Source: Sabellastarte sp. h YS-2021 (Eukaryota; Annelida; Polychaeta; Sabellida; Sabellidae). From it: a DNA stretch of 64,000 nt. This document shows, one piece after another, positions 42,651-54,924 of the stretch. The stretch's first letter is position 1, and each line of letters begins with the position of its first letter. The translations under genes and the position numbers were made by a program. The notes beneath the pieces are model-generated. The model saw only the letters and a list, made by a program, of their open reading frames with translations. It did not search any database and was not told the origin of the DNA. Location of the stretch: contig OZ024931.1 of assembly GCA_964017235.1 (NCBI GenBank), positions 137,394,033-137,458,032 on the forward strand, written 5' to 3'.

Positions 42651-45600
42651 CAAGGTGTTCACTAGATTCTGGATATCAAGTACAGAATTAACACATCTGG
42701 TTTGGCTATATTTGGTTTGTACCCAGTATATTAAAAAGAGTCTTACACTGGAACCAAATTATATTATTATCTGGTATAGTTTTGAAACAAATTCTGTAAA
42801 TTGTATTCCAGATATCTTTTAAAAAACATTCATCATGCTGAAGATCGGTTTCAAAGTTGTTTCTGGTTTTTTTCAGCAATAAAATGTTTGAAACTACTGC
42901 GGGATCTAATACAGGATTTTATGTGAGTGGGTACAGACGACCTGACATAGTTACAGGTGATAGAACAGTATCGTTTCAACAAGTCATTCAGACCAGATTG
43001 CACAGTGAAATAGTTTAAAATATTAATTTTGAGGTCATATTTTAGTTTAATTTGGGATTTTTAGATGCAAGGATGCCTCCAACCAAATACATCCCTTTAT
43101 TTAACCAACTTGGAAAAAAATATCACCTTTGTGAATTATAGAGCTATACCATGGACATGAGCAAAGACTATCTGAATATGTGATGATTTGTTGTTTTTGA
43201 CTTAAATGGGCCCAATCTGCAAGTACATCATTTCAGAAGGGATTATTTATTATGGGCAACATCTTAAGACAGCACTTATTGCATTTGTATGTTTGTTCAA
43301 GTATCTGATTCTGAGATTTTCGTTGAGATAAGTACTTCTTTTAGAAAAGAATAAGGGTGGAATATTGAGTGCTTGATAATCCAGATAATATATATTAAGA
43401 GTCACGCGAATTGGTTGATGCCTCATGGGGCCAGAGATTGTAAATTGAATATTCAACATAACGTGTGCACATCTCTTGTGCTGTATTGGATGGTTCAAAT
43501 TTTTTGTGTACATCTCTCTAGTACTGAGAACTTCACATGTTTCTGTCCATCATTCCTGGAATGACATGATACTGGTGTTAGTTGTCCATCTCTTTAAGAT
43601 GATGTTTCTATGTCCATACATTCTTTTCCTAAGTTCCCGACTAGCCTCCCTGACAGTACATACATCACTTGTCTATTAAATCGATTTAACAAACACCCCA
43701 CAAAGTATCAAATATCTTTGTTGGTATACTAAAATTGAGTTTTCATCTGTGTATGAAATGGCACTGGAAGTACACCTTGATGGAGAATTTGCTACCCTCG
43801 CCCTCCCAAGGTTGGTTTGCACCAATATTGTTACAAAATGGTAAATCAATTTGTATGAAAAAAATATTCACTCAAGTAATACAAAAGTGTTTCTGTGTCT
43901 TCAAATACTAAAATAGCTGGTTTGATTTGAAGCTAAATTTGTGTTCTTGGTTGTGCTATGAGTTTTTGTATGTGTATCTTGATATATAAAGTAAAAGCAT
44001 GGATGTCTTATTTTGAAATGTGTTGTACTATATTTTTGCTTCAGTTTTGCAAGAAATAATATTTATCATGGATTTTGAAATTCATTTTTTAAAAGTTAAT
44101 TTTTGAAAGCCAGGAGACTCTTCAGTCAATATTACTTCATCAACCCTATTTGTGACCAAAAACCAAACACATTCTGTTTGTTTCCATAAACAGTCTGTGA
44201 TTCAGTGCAGGTTATCTTATCACTAATTTTTTTACAGTAGATCTTTTTATATCCCTTTTAATGCAGACCAGTACTTAAAATTTTTTTTAAATATCCACCA
44301 CTGTAAGAAAAGTTTAAAATAAGAGAAATAGAAACATAGTGACTGATTGAAAATTATGAAAAGAAAAATATAAAAAAAATTATTTATTTTTAGCACATTG
44401 CGGCAAAGTGGGTGTAGTCTTATGTAAGTGTATAACAACGTTCTTGTTTTGCTGAATGAAATTTTTGCCGCAAAATGAAATAAATTTTTGCCTGCTAAAT
44501 TTTGTCTTAAATAAAAGCAAATTCATTGCAAATGGTAAAAAAATGACACTTGTGCTGGTGATTAAATAGATGACATTTGACATTCACATGTGATGTGTTT
44601 TGGTAAGTGTAACTTAGTTTTGGGGGCTTTATGGTTGAGGGGTCCTCTACAAAGACATTTGCATGGACACACTGTGTTGGACGATGTGCCCTGCAAATGA
44701 CTGCATTCAGGCTGTTCAATGTCTAATCTGATATTCTCATTCTGGGTAGGGGTGTATCACAGCCATTTGTGGCTTCAGATATCATAATGACTCGAGACAT
44801 GGGATCACAGAAGTCAGTCTGGCTAGCAGTAATTGAAGGAGCACTCATAGCAGACGATACCAATAAGCCTCTGATGATACCAGAAACCCTTCTGATGAGA
44901 CTGATCAAGAATTACCTTACAGTTCAAATACAATTAGCACAGAACAGATGTTATAAGGCAATTGTCATTTTATATATACCCAATCTGCATGTTAGCAAGA
45001 ACAGTTTATTGGTATCTACTTAATACTTTTTTATCAAATTCACTTTTAGTGCACTTTCAGAATTGTATATACGATATATCTATAATTTTTATTCCACCTT
45101 ACATACAGTGACTAACTATGATCTAACTTATCTTTTAATTATATCTGGTTTGTCATCCAATAGAAAAATAAAAATTGACTTGTTGGTAGCATTCAAGATA
45201 TTTCAGACCTTTCAATTGACGATACTAAGTGGAAATTTTTTGATAGAATGTTTCCAACACAGTTATTTTTCTAAATGGTGTCAAGTGTCTTATATTTTAT
45301 TTGTTAATATACATTTTCATGTTTTGCCAATGTTTTACTATAATTTAAAGAAAAATTTCTTAGGATGTTGATAATTCTAGAACAAGCAAGTAAAACTTCA
45401 TTTCACCCTATGTTTAACAGTATTCTGTAATACTATGTGACAATTTTGGATATGTTTAAATTTTCTTTGGCAAACTACTTTCACCCAATCAAAACTAACT
45501 ATGTCTTATCTTTGTTTATTATCAAAGCAGATAAAGAAGCAAACATTTCCAATGTATTTAATGCTGATTATAGAGAGTGCAAATTACCATCAAATATTAG

Positions 45601-46374
45601 GGTATGATTATTTACAAACTGATCTAGTTTAATTTCATTTTCTCCAGCAATAATGCAAATCATATCTGTGTTTTTAAAATCATTATGGAAAGAGCTTATG
45701 CACCAAGTAAAAAAAATATGATGAAATTGGATCACCCTGCCTGCAGCCTCTGTGGATTGAAACTTAGGCTGATAAGTGCTCACAATGCAAGATATAGGCT
45801 GCAATATCAGCGTTAAATAACTTAATCCATTTAATGGTGTTTACTTAGCAGTAAATCATTTGAAAATCATTTAACATTAATAACCCTGGTCATTGCTTTA
45901 ATGTCAGAAACTGCATATCGTAAGCAAGTCTTGTTCTCTCACTAATAAGTCTGACTTTAATGAAACCAGTTTTTCAAAGTAAGATAGGACTGAGTCAAGG
46001 TTACTCTTCAGTCTGTTGGCAACTACCCCTTGTACCTTTTCATTTGTTATTCATTACATACTGACCTGATTGTTTGAAGGTGCTTCTTATAATAATATTG
46101 ACTCTGGAATTAACATCTTCTGTGACGTTTCTAATACATTATAGTAACTTATGTGTAAATTCAATAACATGCATCAACAAACAGGAAACTAACTGAAACT
46201 AAACAAATGTAGACATACAAAGTAAAGGTAAGAGCAGTACACTCCATAGCTAGGAGTTGGGAGACAACGTTTTACAATATAGAGTCAGTTGCAAAAATTG
46301 TTTGTATAGACATTAAGTCAATATTTGTCTACTTGTTTGCCAAATAGCATACAGAGTAACTGTCCACAACACCT
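42651..46374 (-). mobile_element. Decayed L1-like LINE (unit B)
   Basis: This is the copy of the unit A LINE. The 3' tail is removed by the internal deletion at 42650, and the endonuclease end is lost at the link join. The RT remnant (FVNNHTLIFDG, QPISC region near 45600-45800) carries the same active-site damage as in units A and C, so the damage predates the array. It contains the 972-bp extra block at 44341-45312. Confidence 0.75.
44341..45312. other. 972-bp block present in unit B, absent from unit A
   Basis: It is bounded by GAAACATAGT on the left and ATTTTCATGTTTTGCC on the right. Unit A has only AAAAA between the same flanks (36176-36180). It has moderate open frames on both strands (44769-45023 plus; 44723-44908 minus), but a base change gives a stop in one copy and no family is recognised. 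No terminal inverted repeats or target duplication are obvious. It may be a TE insertion into the LINE before B and C diverged, or a deletion in A. Confidence 0.8.
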
Positions 46375-46538
46375 TGGGGTTTTATGTCACTTTTAATACT
46401 GTACAGGTCATATCACGGCAGGTGGTTGGAAGGGCAGAGGTAATCAGTACATACAGTTGGTCAAGGTTCTATACTGTAAACTGCTGACCAACGGCAACAA
46501 CTACCAGCTATCCCACTTGAACAGAACCCCAACCTAAG
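46375..46538 (-). mobile_element. tRNA-headed SINE, head removed by junction (unit B)
   Basis: Same insertion as 37244-37449, but the tRNA-like head is cut off at CCAACCTAAGAA, where the link sequence begins. Confidence 0.85.
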
Positions 46539-46548
46539 AAGTGGCTTC

Positions 46549-46783
46549 TGAAACCATCTATTGTTTGCTGAGATCTGACAGTCTGTGGCAGCTTGTTCCA
46601 TTCAGCTGGTGCAGCTACTGTAAAACCACGCCTGCCTATGAGTTTCTTAGGGCAGGTTGAGGAGATAGATAGCCTGTTGCCGCAAGTGAGACTGCCCGAT
46701 CTTATTAAGGCTGAAAGATACGGGGCTGTGAAAGATTAATAGCCTTGAATATCAAAAGATTATTCTTAAAGAGGATGCGATGT
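46549..46783 (-). mobile_element. CR1/L2-like LINE 3' fragment in second link
   Basis: Near-identical to 41843-42083. The terminal microsatellite and recombinase fragment are missing because the junction with the unit B SINE removed them. Confidence 0.8.
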
Positions 46784-46900
46784 TGAATTTGAATTGCGGG
46801 ATACAGCTATAGGGATATAGGAAGTGCAGTGCTAGTGGAGACTAATCTATTGACTGGTCTCTGCAGATACAGAATGCATGGAGACCAGGATTTATTCCAA
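46784..46900. repeat. 117-bp junction repeat R before unit C
   Basis: Same left and right joins as at 42084, showing that the junction formed once and was then copied. A second R follows 1175 bp later at 47959, inside unit C. Confidence 0.9.
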
Positions 46901-47958
46901 GTTAGTCTAGTATTGCCACTAATCTGTCTACCGTATAGGGGATTAACTGTTGACCTGGCACCAACCCTGTCAATTTTTCCTGGGTTTTATGCTTGAAAAT
47001 CAGAACATTTGTGAAAGACAGCTCCTACATTTCTTCCCTGTGAGCAGTTTCTCTACACATTCATATTAAATAAATCCTAGCCTCTGAGAAATACCCAATT
47101 CTTAATGTAAGGATAAAACATGCAGCACTTCTAGTCGTGTGATGGGATTTAATTACTAATTGACCTAATTTTAGATTTGTTGATTGGTAGATGCTTGATC
47201 CCTCTTTTTCCCAGAATCTACTGCATGGAAAATAGTCTGGAAATACCGAATGCAAGTCTGGTCATGGTGAGTCGATAAACTTACCCAATGTTGTCAATTT
47301 TTTCACTATGATTTGGCTCGATGATATGCGACTTTTCTGTTGTACCTCTACAGCTTGTCTACAGCTTGTCCTCAAATGGATAAAAACAAGGTGCTGGAAG
47401 ACGGACCAAGATTTTTCTAGCACTTCTGGATTCTTGCCCTCTACCCCTGACTCAGTTAACCAGCCCTTAAGTCCCAGGGTCATTTGTAGTGTCGACTCCA
47501 GTAGAACACCCCATTAGTTTCCAGTGAATAGTGTTTTTAAAGAGCTTACTTTAGCTGACTGGATCTAGATACTGTAACCAAAATTCTGATTTTACACCAC
47601 CAGGTGAATAAACTATACGGCCAATTGCTCTTTTTATGTCAAATACACTTCATGCCAAACAACTGACAGGTTTCATGGTGTTCAAATGGAATCAACTGTC
47701 TTCTTCTTGTGGCTTGTTGGATTTAGAATCAGCTGGTGTAAAAGCTGAGTTGGCACACAAATTGCATCATTTTTATTTTCAACACCAAGAGATGACAAGT
47801 GGCAGTGTAGACGTAGTCTTCAGCTGTTTTAAAAGAAAGTTAAGGTTTGGTCCACAGATATAGCTGCTGCTTTTTGGTTAAAATGTTACTGCATGATGGG
47901 TCCTAAGATGGCAAGAAAGAATCAAAAGAAGACAGAAGTCCCCACAAACACATCTGCA

Positions 47959-48600
47959 GAATTTGAATTGCGGGATACAGTTACAGGGATATAGGAAGTG
48001 TAGTGCTAGTGGAGACTAATCTATTGACTGGTCTCTGCAGATACAGAATGCATGGAGACCAGGATTTATTCCAACACAAAATACCATCCTTCCATCAACA
48101 GCAAAGCCAGTACCAGTGCAGTGTCTCAGCCATCATCAGTTGATCAGCAGATCAGTTTTCAAAGATGAAGACAATATTATCCTATTTCCTGGATCCACAA
48201 CAGAAGACCAAAGAACTGCATTGTGTAAATACCTGGCAACACAGGCGGAGAACTTGAAAGAGACTTTCAAACTTTGAGAAATGAGAGTATTAAACTCTTA
48301 ACTGGGATATAGAGCAGAGCAAAGGTGAGAACTCGAAAGCCAAAGCAGACTACAGTCTCCAGATTGAGTAGTGCAACTTCAACATATGTGCCACGGATTC
48401 TCTTCACCCAGCAGCAGCCATCACTTGCTTTAAGGAAATACATACTGACTATCCCTGAAGCACAGATAGTTGCAGCAAAACAAGCCAGCTGGGGTCTCCA
48501 GCAAGAACAAGCCTGGCCAGGGACATCAAGAGAGTTACATTTCCACATCATCCCATTCAAGAACTTTAACCCACTAGCGTTTGCATCAGCCATATGCCAC
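47959..48600 (+). pseudogene. MADF-type Harbinger protein, C-terminal remnant (unit C)
   Basis: This is the near-identical copy of the unit A remnant. It ends earlier: after FKNFNPLAFASAI the sequence jumps to CACAACCATGCCACAACCAT, having lost the SGLWSIFGN segment and duplicated a short CCACAACCAT piece. Confidence 0.5.
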
Positions 48601-48700
48601 AACCATGCCACAACCATAGACACCAGCCGACCAGCTGCCACATGTGGTCACCTGTCACAGTAGACAGGACTGATTTGTGATTTGTCCTTTTCAAGACCAG

Positions 48701-50602
48701 GGGCCGGTTTCACAAAGCCTCCTTAAGATAAAGGTCACCTTAAATTCTAGGATTTCCTTGAGTTTCTCCCTCCTTTAAAAAATCTCAGTTTCACAAAGCC
48801 TCCTTCCTTAAAGGAGTCCTTGAAAACTCCCTTGAATTTCAAGGAAGCTAAGGACCTACCTTAGATTTAAGGAAGTGTCCTTCAAGAATTGTTTATTAAC
48901 TTTCAGAAACATTGTAAAAGCTTTTAATTGCAAATATACTTGCCTATTATCATGGCAGGAGTGATTTTTATGAACAATTTTTTGTGGAGAAGACGTGTTA
49001 GAATAGAGAGACGATTAAGGGACAGGCTTAATCCATTGGAGGAGTTCAGTGATGAGAAGTGTTTACACATATTTAAAATTAATACTCACAAATTATCTTG
49101 TCTCCTTACAGGCACAAAATAAGAATTTATCCATATTCATCACCAAATGCATTTTTTTTCTATCAAATAAAGGTATTTTTAGCAAACATTTAAAATCAGG
49201 TACACTTCAACAGGAAAAGCAAATTACAGTGCTACAATAATATTAAAAGCACTGAAATGTGGTTTCCCAATTTTGTGCAACAAATTTTTCTACAAGAGAA
49301 AAAAATAACAAACATATCCAGTTAAAACTGATGTATCCATATTGGCCATATTAAATTATAATTTGTTATTTACAAAAACATTGTACAAATATCCACATTG
49401 TTATTACAACTGTATCACAGAGTCATCATTCTTTTATATAATTACAAACACTGAAAGGCATATGCACATTGTTTTCAGAACTGTTTTCAAAGATATCTAT
49501 ATAATATGCTATTTTGGAAAACATTGAAAATAAATTATGTACTATTAATATCTCCTTTGTGTATTTTGCACTATTACATAAACACTGACATGCTGTCCTT
49601 CATTGAGTTCGGTTAATATGATTGGTTTATGCCAGGGAATGTAAACACAAGTGAGCTGTTGGTTTCACCCTGCATGTGCCACTTTGACAAAAAAATCAAT
49701 ACACTGCAAATCATGTGATAATAATCTCTAGCTATGTCAAGGTCAGTAAACAAAACTTTTCTGAGGGAAAAAAGACATGTTTAAGTAATATTACATATTT
49801 TATGTAAGTTATATGACTTATAGCGTGGTGCAGTTTAGTAACTTTTATGAAGAATATATTTTTACTCTTATTTATATTTTGAGTTATAAAAGAATATAAA
49901 TAGTAGTGGAACCAAATAGATAAAAAACTTTTATAAAGTGACACATAAAACTTTAACAGTGGGATATGTGTACATTATTTAATGTGTTCATTGTGGATAT
50001 ATTTTTTCTCTGTGGATATGTGTTAAATATTTGTTATATACAACAAACTAGTGGACATGTATTTCTCTGAATATGTGTTGATGTACACTGTAAAACTTGT
50101 CCACTTACTGTTAATAAATGGACCAGAAAGGGATAAGTTTTGCAGTTTAAAACCTTCAAACCACTTTAAAACATAAAATAAAATGCTTTACAGAGATGTG
50201 GTAAGTCTTTTAAACTCAATTTTAGTCGTATGAAGTTTTGAAGTGGGGAAAACATGACATGGCGGCCATATTTAAGACTGGTCCCTTTGATGCAGACACT
50301 TTTTCAGCAATCTTTTTTCTGTGGCCAGCAACAAGTAACATTACACAGTTGAAATGGCTGTTTCAACCCATTTCCGCAATACTTTGTAATATTTACTCCC
50401 AGTTCAAAAACAACAATCTCCTTCCTTAAACCTTAAGGAAGGACATTTGCTCCCTCCTTAAGATTCAAGGAAGACCTTTGGTAAGGAGAATTAAAGGAAG
50501 CTTTGCGAAACTGAATTTTAAGGTGGCCTTCCCAAAGGAAAAAAAACCTCCTTCCTTTACTAAAGGAGGTCCTTTCCAAGGGAGGCTTCGTGAAACCGGC
50601 CC
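48701..50602 (+). mobile_element. PIF/Harbinger element with inverted termini and CAG target duplication
   Basis: The ends are GGGCCGGTTTCAC(A)AAGCCTCC and its reverse complement (one mismatch), flanked on both sides by CAG (48698-48700 and 50603-50605), a 3-bp target duplication as in this superfamily. A second GTTTC(A/G)CAAAGC(C/T)TCC motif occurs about 85 bp inside each end in the same orientation as that end. Only the N-terminal part of a transposase remains, at 48950-49122 (MNNFLWRRRVRIERRLRDRL, then NPLEEFSDE), matching the start of HARBI1-like proteins. It is therefore an internally deleted, non-autonomous copy. The rest is AT-rich. It is found only in unit C. Confidence 0.85.
48950..49122 (+). 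pseudogene. Truncated Harbinger transposase N-terminus
   Basis: MAGVIFMNNFLWRRRVRIER, followed by RDRLNPLEEFSDEKCLHIFK, corresponds to the first exon of Harbinger transposases (RRRRxFRDRxNPLExxSDEE pattern). It ends after about 60 residues, and the catalytic domain is absent. The helix-rich start alone would not be active. Confidence 0.65.
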
Positions 50603-50614
50603 CAGGGCTGTATA

Positions 50615-50690
50615 AAAGTCCTTTTCAGGACCAATACTGTTTAAAGGTCCTTTTTAGGACAACAGCTGATTTAAAGGTCGTTCTTAGAAC
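50615..50690 (+). repeat. Three histone-stem-loop-like hairpins
   Basis: GTCCTTTTCAGGAC, GTCCTTTTTAGGAC and a decayed GTCGTTCTTAGAAC recur about every 32-37 bp, each in an AAAGG(T)..(A)AC context. A fourth relative, GTCCTTTTCAAGAC, lies at 48684-48697, on the other side of the Harbinger insertion. Histone mRNA 3' stem-loops have the form GGCYCTTTTYAGRGCC with A-rich flanks, so the resemblance is real but imperfect. No histone coding sequence is nearby. Confidence 0.45.
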
Positions 50691-50989
50691 AAACCATTTC
50701 AAAGCAATTATTTAGTCGAGTGTTTACAAACCTGACTTGAAATTGGCCTGTTTGAGATGTTGTCAAAAAGTGATAGGTGAAACTTTGTCCAAACTTTAAA
50801 ATAATTTAACTTTGAAACATTTCAAGACATTGGCAATTAAAAATCTTTGCCAAATAAAACTTCAAACTTTTCAAAAGTAGCTATGATGAATGTTAAGGAC
50901 TTCTTTTTTGAGGGGTGTTCTTACTTTGAAATTTGTTGGAAATATCTAATCTAATCTAATCTACTGCTTTGCGAATGCAATATCAGGAA
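50691..50989. other. Spacer present only in unit C
   Basis: AT-rich; it contains a short (ATCTA)n-like stretch near 50945-50965. Nothing else is recognisable. Confidence 0.5.
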
Positions 50990-51735
50990 TCTCGGAAGGG
51001 TGTTCCACTCTAATTTCAATTTCTCAAAATATGTGTCACAGGTCATTAAGTCCACTAGAGTTCAAGTGAGAGACCTGTACAGAATTCGTCCCCTTCTAGA
51101 CCTGAATACATCAGTGCTGTTAGCAAATGCTCCGGTGAGCAGAAGGCTTGACTACTGCAATTCACTTTTCTTATCGCTCACTGATTTTGAGTTAAGGAGG
51201 TTGCAGCTGGTCCCAAACTAAGTATGCAGGGTTGTCACCGGTTCCTCTAAGTTCTCTCACATTACCTCTCAACTAAAAAAACTTTATTGGCTACCAGTCA
51301 AATACAGGGTACAATTTAAAATTGGTTTTATTTCATATAGAATTCTCAACCAGGGTCAACCACCTTACTTAAGCGGATTAATCTACCCCTACACCTCTTC
51401 TAGAAACACTAGGTGAAGTAACCCCAAACTCAAGTTCCTACAAACCCCCACTTTTGATCATAGATTTGACAAATCAATAAAACACTTTTCCCATTCCTTC
51501 AGTCACTATGCCCCTGTCCTTTGGAACTGTTTCCCCCTTTCATGTAAGAAATAGTCCCTCTGTTGCATCATTTAGGAAGCACCTTAAAGCTCACCTCTTC
51601 TGCTCTAGCTTAACAACTTAGTTTTCTTTTCCTCCTGGTCACAGCTACAATCCTGGATTACCGACCTTGAATGTCCCTCGGCTTCCATATGAAAATGATT
51701 TTGTTTAATTAGCCTACTGAGTTCCCCAAAAAAGA
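50990..51735 (+). mobile_element. CR1/L2-like LINE C-terminal tail (unit C, longer)
   Basis: Here the same LINE piece extends further upstream, with YVSQVIKSTRVQVRDLYRIR before LLDLNTSVLLANAPVSRRLD and SLTDFELRRLQLVPN after it. The extra 5' part, absent in unit A, implies that A suffered a deletion rather than C an insertion at this place. The frame breaks after LVPN. Confidence 0.75.
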
Positions 51736-53954
51736 AAAGAAAAGAGAAAAAACAGCAGGATATAGTAGAGAGTATGAAATTGTCACATTTCTTGGGGTCA
51801 ATTAGAAGTGCTTTATTTTAAATTGACAACTTAAACATTTCCAACATATTGATAAATTTTATCTTAAGCTAATACCATCATGTGTTTAAAGATGACTTGA
51901 CTTTGACAATTTCCACATACAGATAAACATGGGGAATGCTTAGATGCCATCAAATAAAATATCAACAAGTTGACTTTCTGTTAAAATAGTGTTCCATCAA
52001 GTTGATCTTTTGTAGCATCTGTTGTTCTATGCATGGCGTTTTTACCACTGATGGAGAAAATATTTATTGGATACCTTTTTGAGAACAGTATAAAATGTAA
52101 CTTCTTGCTATTAAAAGAACAAAGTTAAGGGACCAGAAGTTCACATTTTGAAATAAATTTTGCAGAATTTTCATTAATTTACTTATGACAATATTCAGTC
52201 CTAATTTGTTTCTAATCCAATCATGTACATTATTCCACAGTTGCAACACAATAATACATGCAGAAAGGTGTTCACTAGATTCTGGATATCAAGTACAGAA
52301 TTAACACATCTGGTTTGGCTATATTTGGTTTGTACCCAGTATATTAAAAAGAGTCTTACACTGGAACCAAATTATATTATTATCTGGTATAGTTTTGAAA
52401 CAAATTCTGTAAAGTGTATTCCAGATATCTTTTTAAAAACATTCATCATGCTGAAGATCGGTTTCAAAGTTGTTTCTGATTTTTTTCAGCAATAAAATGT
52501 TTGAAAGTACTGCGGGATCTAATACAGGATTTTATGTGAGAGGGTACAGATGACCTGACATAGTTACAGGTGATAGAACAGTATCGTTTCAACAAGTCAT
52601 TCAGACCAGATTGCACAGTGAAATAGTTTAAAAAATTAATTTTGAGGTCATATTTTAGTTTAATTTTGGATTTTTACATACAAGGATGCCTCCAACCAAA
52701 TACATCCCTTTATTTAACCAACTTGGAAAAAAATATCACCTTTGTGAATTATAGAGCTATACCATGGACATGAGCAAAGACTATCTGAATATGTGATGAT
52801 TTGTTGTTTTTGACTTAAATGGGCCCAATCTGCAAGTACATCATTTCAGAAGGGATTTTTTATTATGGGCAACATCTTAAGACAGCATTTATTGCATTTG
52901 TATGTTTGTTCAAGTATCTGATTCTGAGATTTTCGTTGAGATAAGTACTTCTTTTAGAAAAGAATAAGGGTGGAATATTGAGTGCTTGATAATCCAGATA
53001 ATATATATTAAGAGTCATGCGAATTGGTTGATGCCTCATGGGGCCAGAGATTGTAAATTGAATATTCAACATAACGTGTGCACATCTCTTGTGCTGTATT
53101 GGATGGTTCAAATTTTTTGTGTACATCTCTCTAGTACTGAGAACTTCACATGTTTCTGTCCATCATTCCTGGAATGACGTGATACTGGTGTTAGTTGTCC
53201 ATCTCTTTAAAATGATGTTTCTATGTCCATACATTCTTTTCCTAAGTCCCCGACTAGCCTCCCTGACAGTACATACATCACTTGTCTATTAAATCGATTT
53301 AACAAACACCCCACAAAGTATGAAATATCTTTGTTGGTATACTAAAATTGAGTTTTCATCTGTGTATGAAATGGCACTGGAAGTACACCTTGATGGAGAA
53401 TTTGCTACCCTCGCCCTCCCAAGGTTGGTTTGCACCAATATTGTTACAAAAGGGTAAATCAATCTTGTATGAAAAAAATATTCACTCAAGTAATACAAAA
53501 GTGTTTCTGTGTCTTCAAATACTAAAATAGCTGGTTTGATTTGAAGCTAAATTTGTGTTCTTGGTTGTGCTATGAGTTTTTGTATGTGTATCTTGATATA
53601 TAAAGTAAAAGCATGGATGTCTTATTTTGAAATGCATTGTACTATATTTTTGCTTCAGTTTTGCAAGAAATATTATTTATCATGGATTTTGAAATTCATT
53701 TTTTAAAAGTTAATTTCTGAAAGCCAGGAGACTCTCCAGTCAATATTACTTCATCAACCCTATTTGTGACCAAAAACCAAACACATTCTGTTTGTTTCCA
53801 TAAACAGTCTGTGATTCAGTCCAGGTTATCTTATCACTAATTTTTTTACAGTAGATCTTTTTATATCCCTTTTAATGCAGACCAGTACTTAAAATTTTTT
53901 TTAAATATCCACCAGGGTAAGCAAAGTTTAAAATAAGAGAAATAGAAACATAGT

Positions 53955-54924
53955 GACTGATTGAAAATTATGAAAAGAAAAATATAAAAAAAATGTTTAT
54001 TTTTAGCACATTGCGGCAAAGTGGGTGTAGTCTTATGTAAGTGTATAACAACGTTCTTGTTTTGCTGAATGATATTTTTGCCGCAAAATGAAATAAATTT
54101 TTACCTGCTAAATTTTGTTTTAAATAAAGCAAATTCATTGCAAATGGTAAAAAAATGACACTTGTGCTGGTGATTAAATAGATGACATTTGACATTCACA
54201 TGTGATGTGTTTTGGTAAGTGTAACTTAGTTTTGGGGGCTTTATGGTTGAGGGGTCCTCTACAAAGACATTTGCATGAACACACTGTGTTGGACGATGTG
54301 CCCTGCAAATGACTGCATTCAGGCTGTTCAATGTCTTATCTGATATTCTCATTCTGGGTAGGGGTGTATCACAGCCATTTGTGGCTTCAGATATCATAAT
54401 GACTCGAGACATGGGATCACAGAAGTCAGTCTGGCTAGCAGTAATTGAAGGAGCACTCATAGCAGACGATACCAATAAGCCTCTGATGATACCGGAAACC
54501 CTTCTGATGAGACTGATCAAGAATTACCTTACAGTTCAAATACAATTAGCACAGAACAGATGTTATAAGGCAATTGTCATTTTATATATACCCAATCTGC
54601 ATGTTAGCAAGAACAGTTTATTGGTATCTACTTAATACTTTTTTATCAAATTCACTTTTAGTGCACTTTCAGAATTGTATATACGATATATCTATAATTT
54701 TTATTCCACCTTACATACAGTGACTAACTATGATCTAACTTATCTTTTAATTATATCTGGTTTATCATCCAATAGAAAAATAAAAATTAACTTGTTGGTA
54801 CAATTCAAGATATTTCAGACCTTTCAATTGACGATAGTAAGTGGAAATTTTTTGATAGAATGTTTTCAACACAGTTATTTTTCTAAATGGTGTCAAGTGT
54901 CTTATATTTTATTTGTTAATATAC
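53955..54924. other. 970-bp block present in unit C
   Basis: This is the counterpart of 44341-45312 with a few per cent differences. On the minus strand it is open for 139 codons (54101-54520) without recognisable motifs. In unit B the same frame has a stop caused by a single base, which argues against coding constraint. Confidence 0.8.

Larger units (their letters stand above)
41536..46538. repeat. Link sequence plus short array unit B
   Basis: The link 41536-42198 joins unit A to unit B. It holds a DIRS recombinase fragment, the 3' end of a CR1/L2 LINE and a 117-bp repeat. Unit B copies the first 450 bp of A, then jumps at CCTCTACA/AGGTGTTCAC (about 42650) to the part corresponding to A 34514 onward, removing about 2.5 kb. 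It ends inside the SINE at 46538, where the second link starts with a few shared bases (TGG). The net unit spacing B to C is 4.7 kb. Confidence 0.9.

Noticed and set aside
50615..50690. 3' end of a histone gene
   Set aside because: Hairpins resemble histone stem-loops, but no histone coding frame exists in the surrounding unit, and the stems deviate from GGCYCTTTTYAGRGCC.
54101..54520. A 139-codon minus-strand gene in the 970-bp block
   Set aside because: The duplicate in unit B has a stop from one base change, there are no motifs, and a plus-strand frame of similar length overlaps it.
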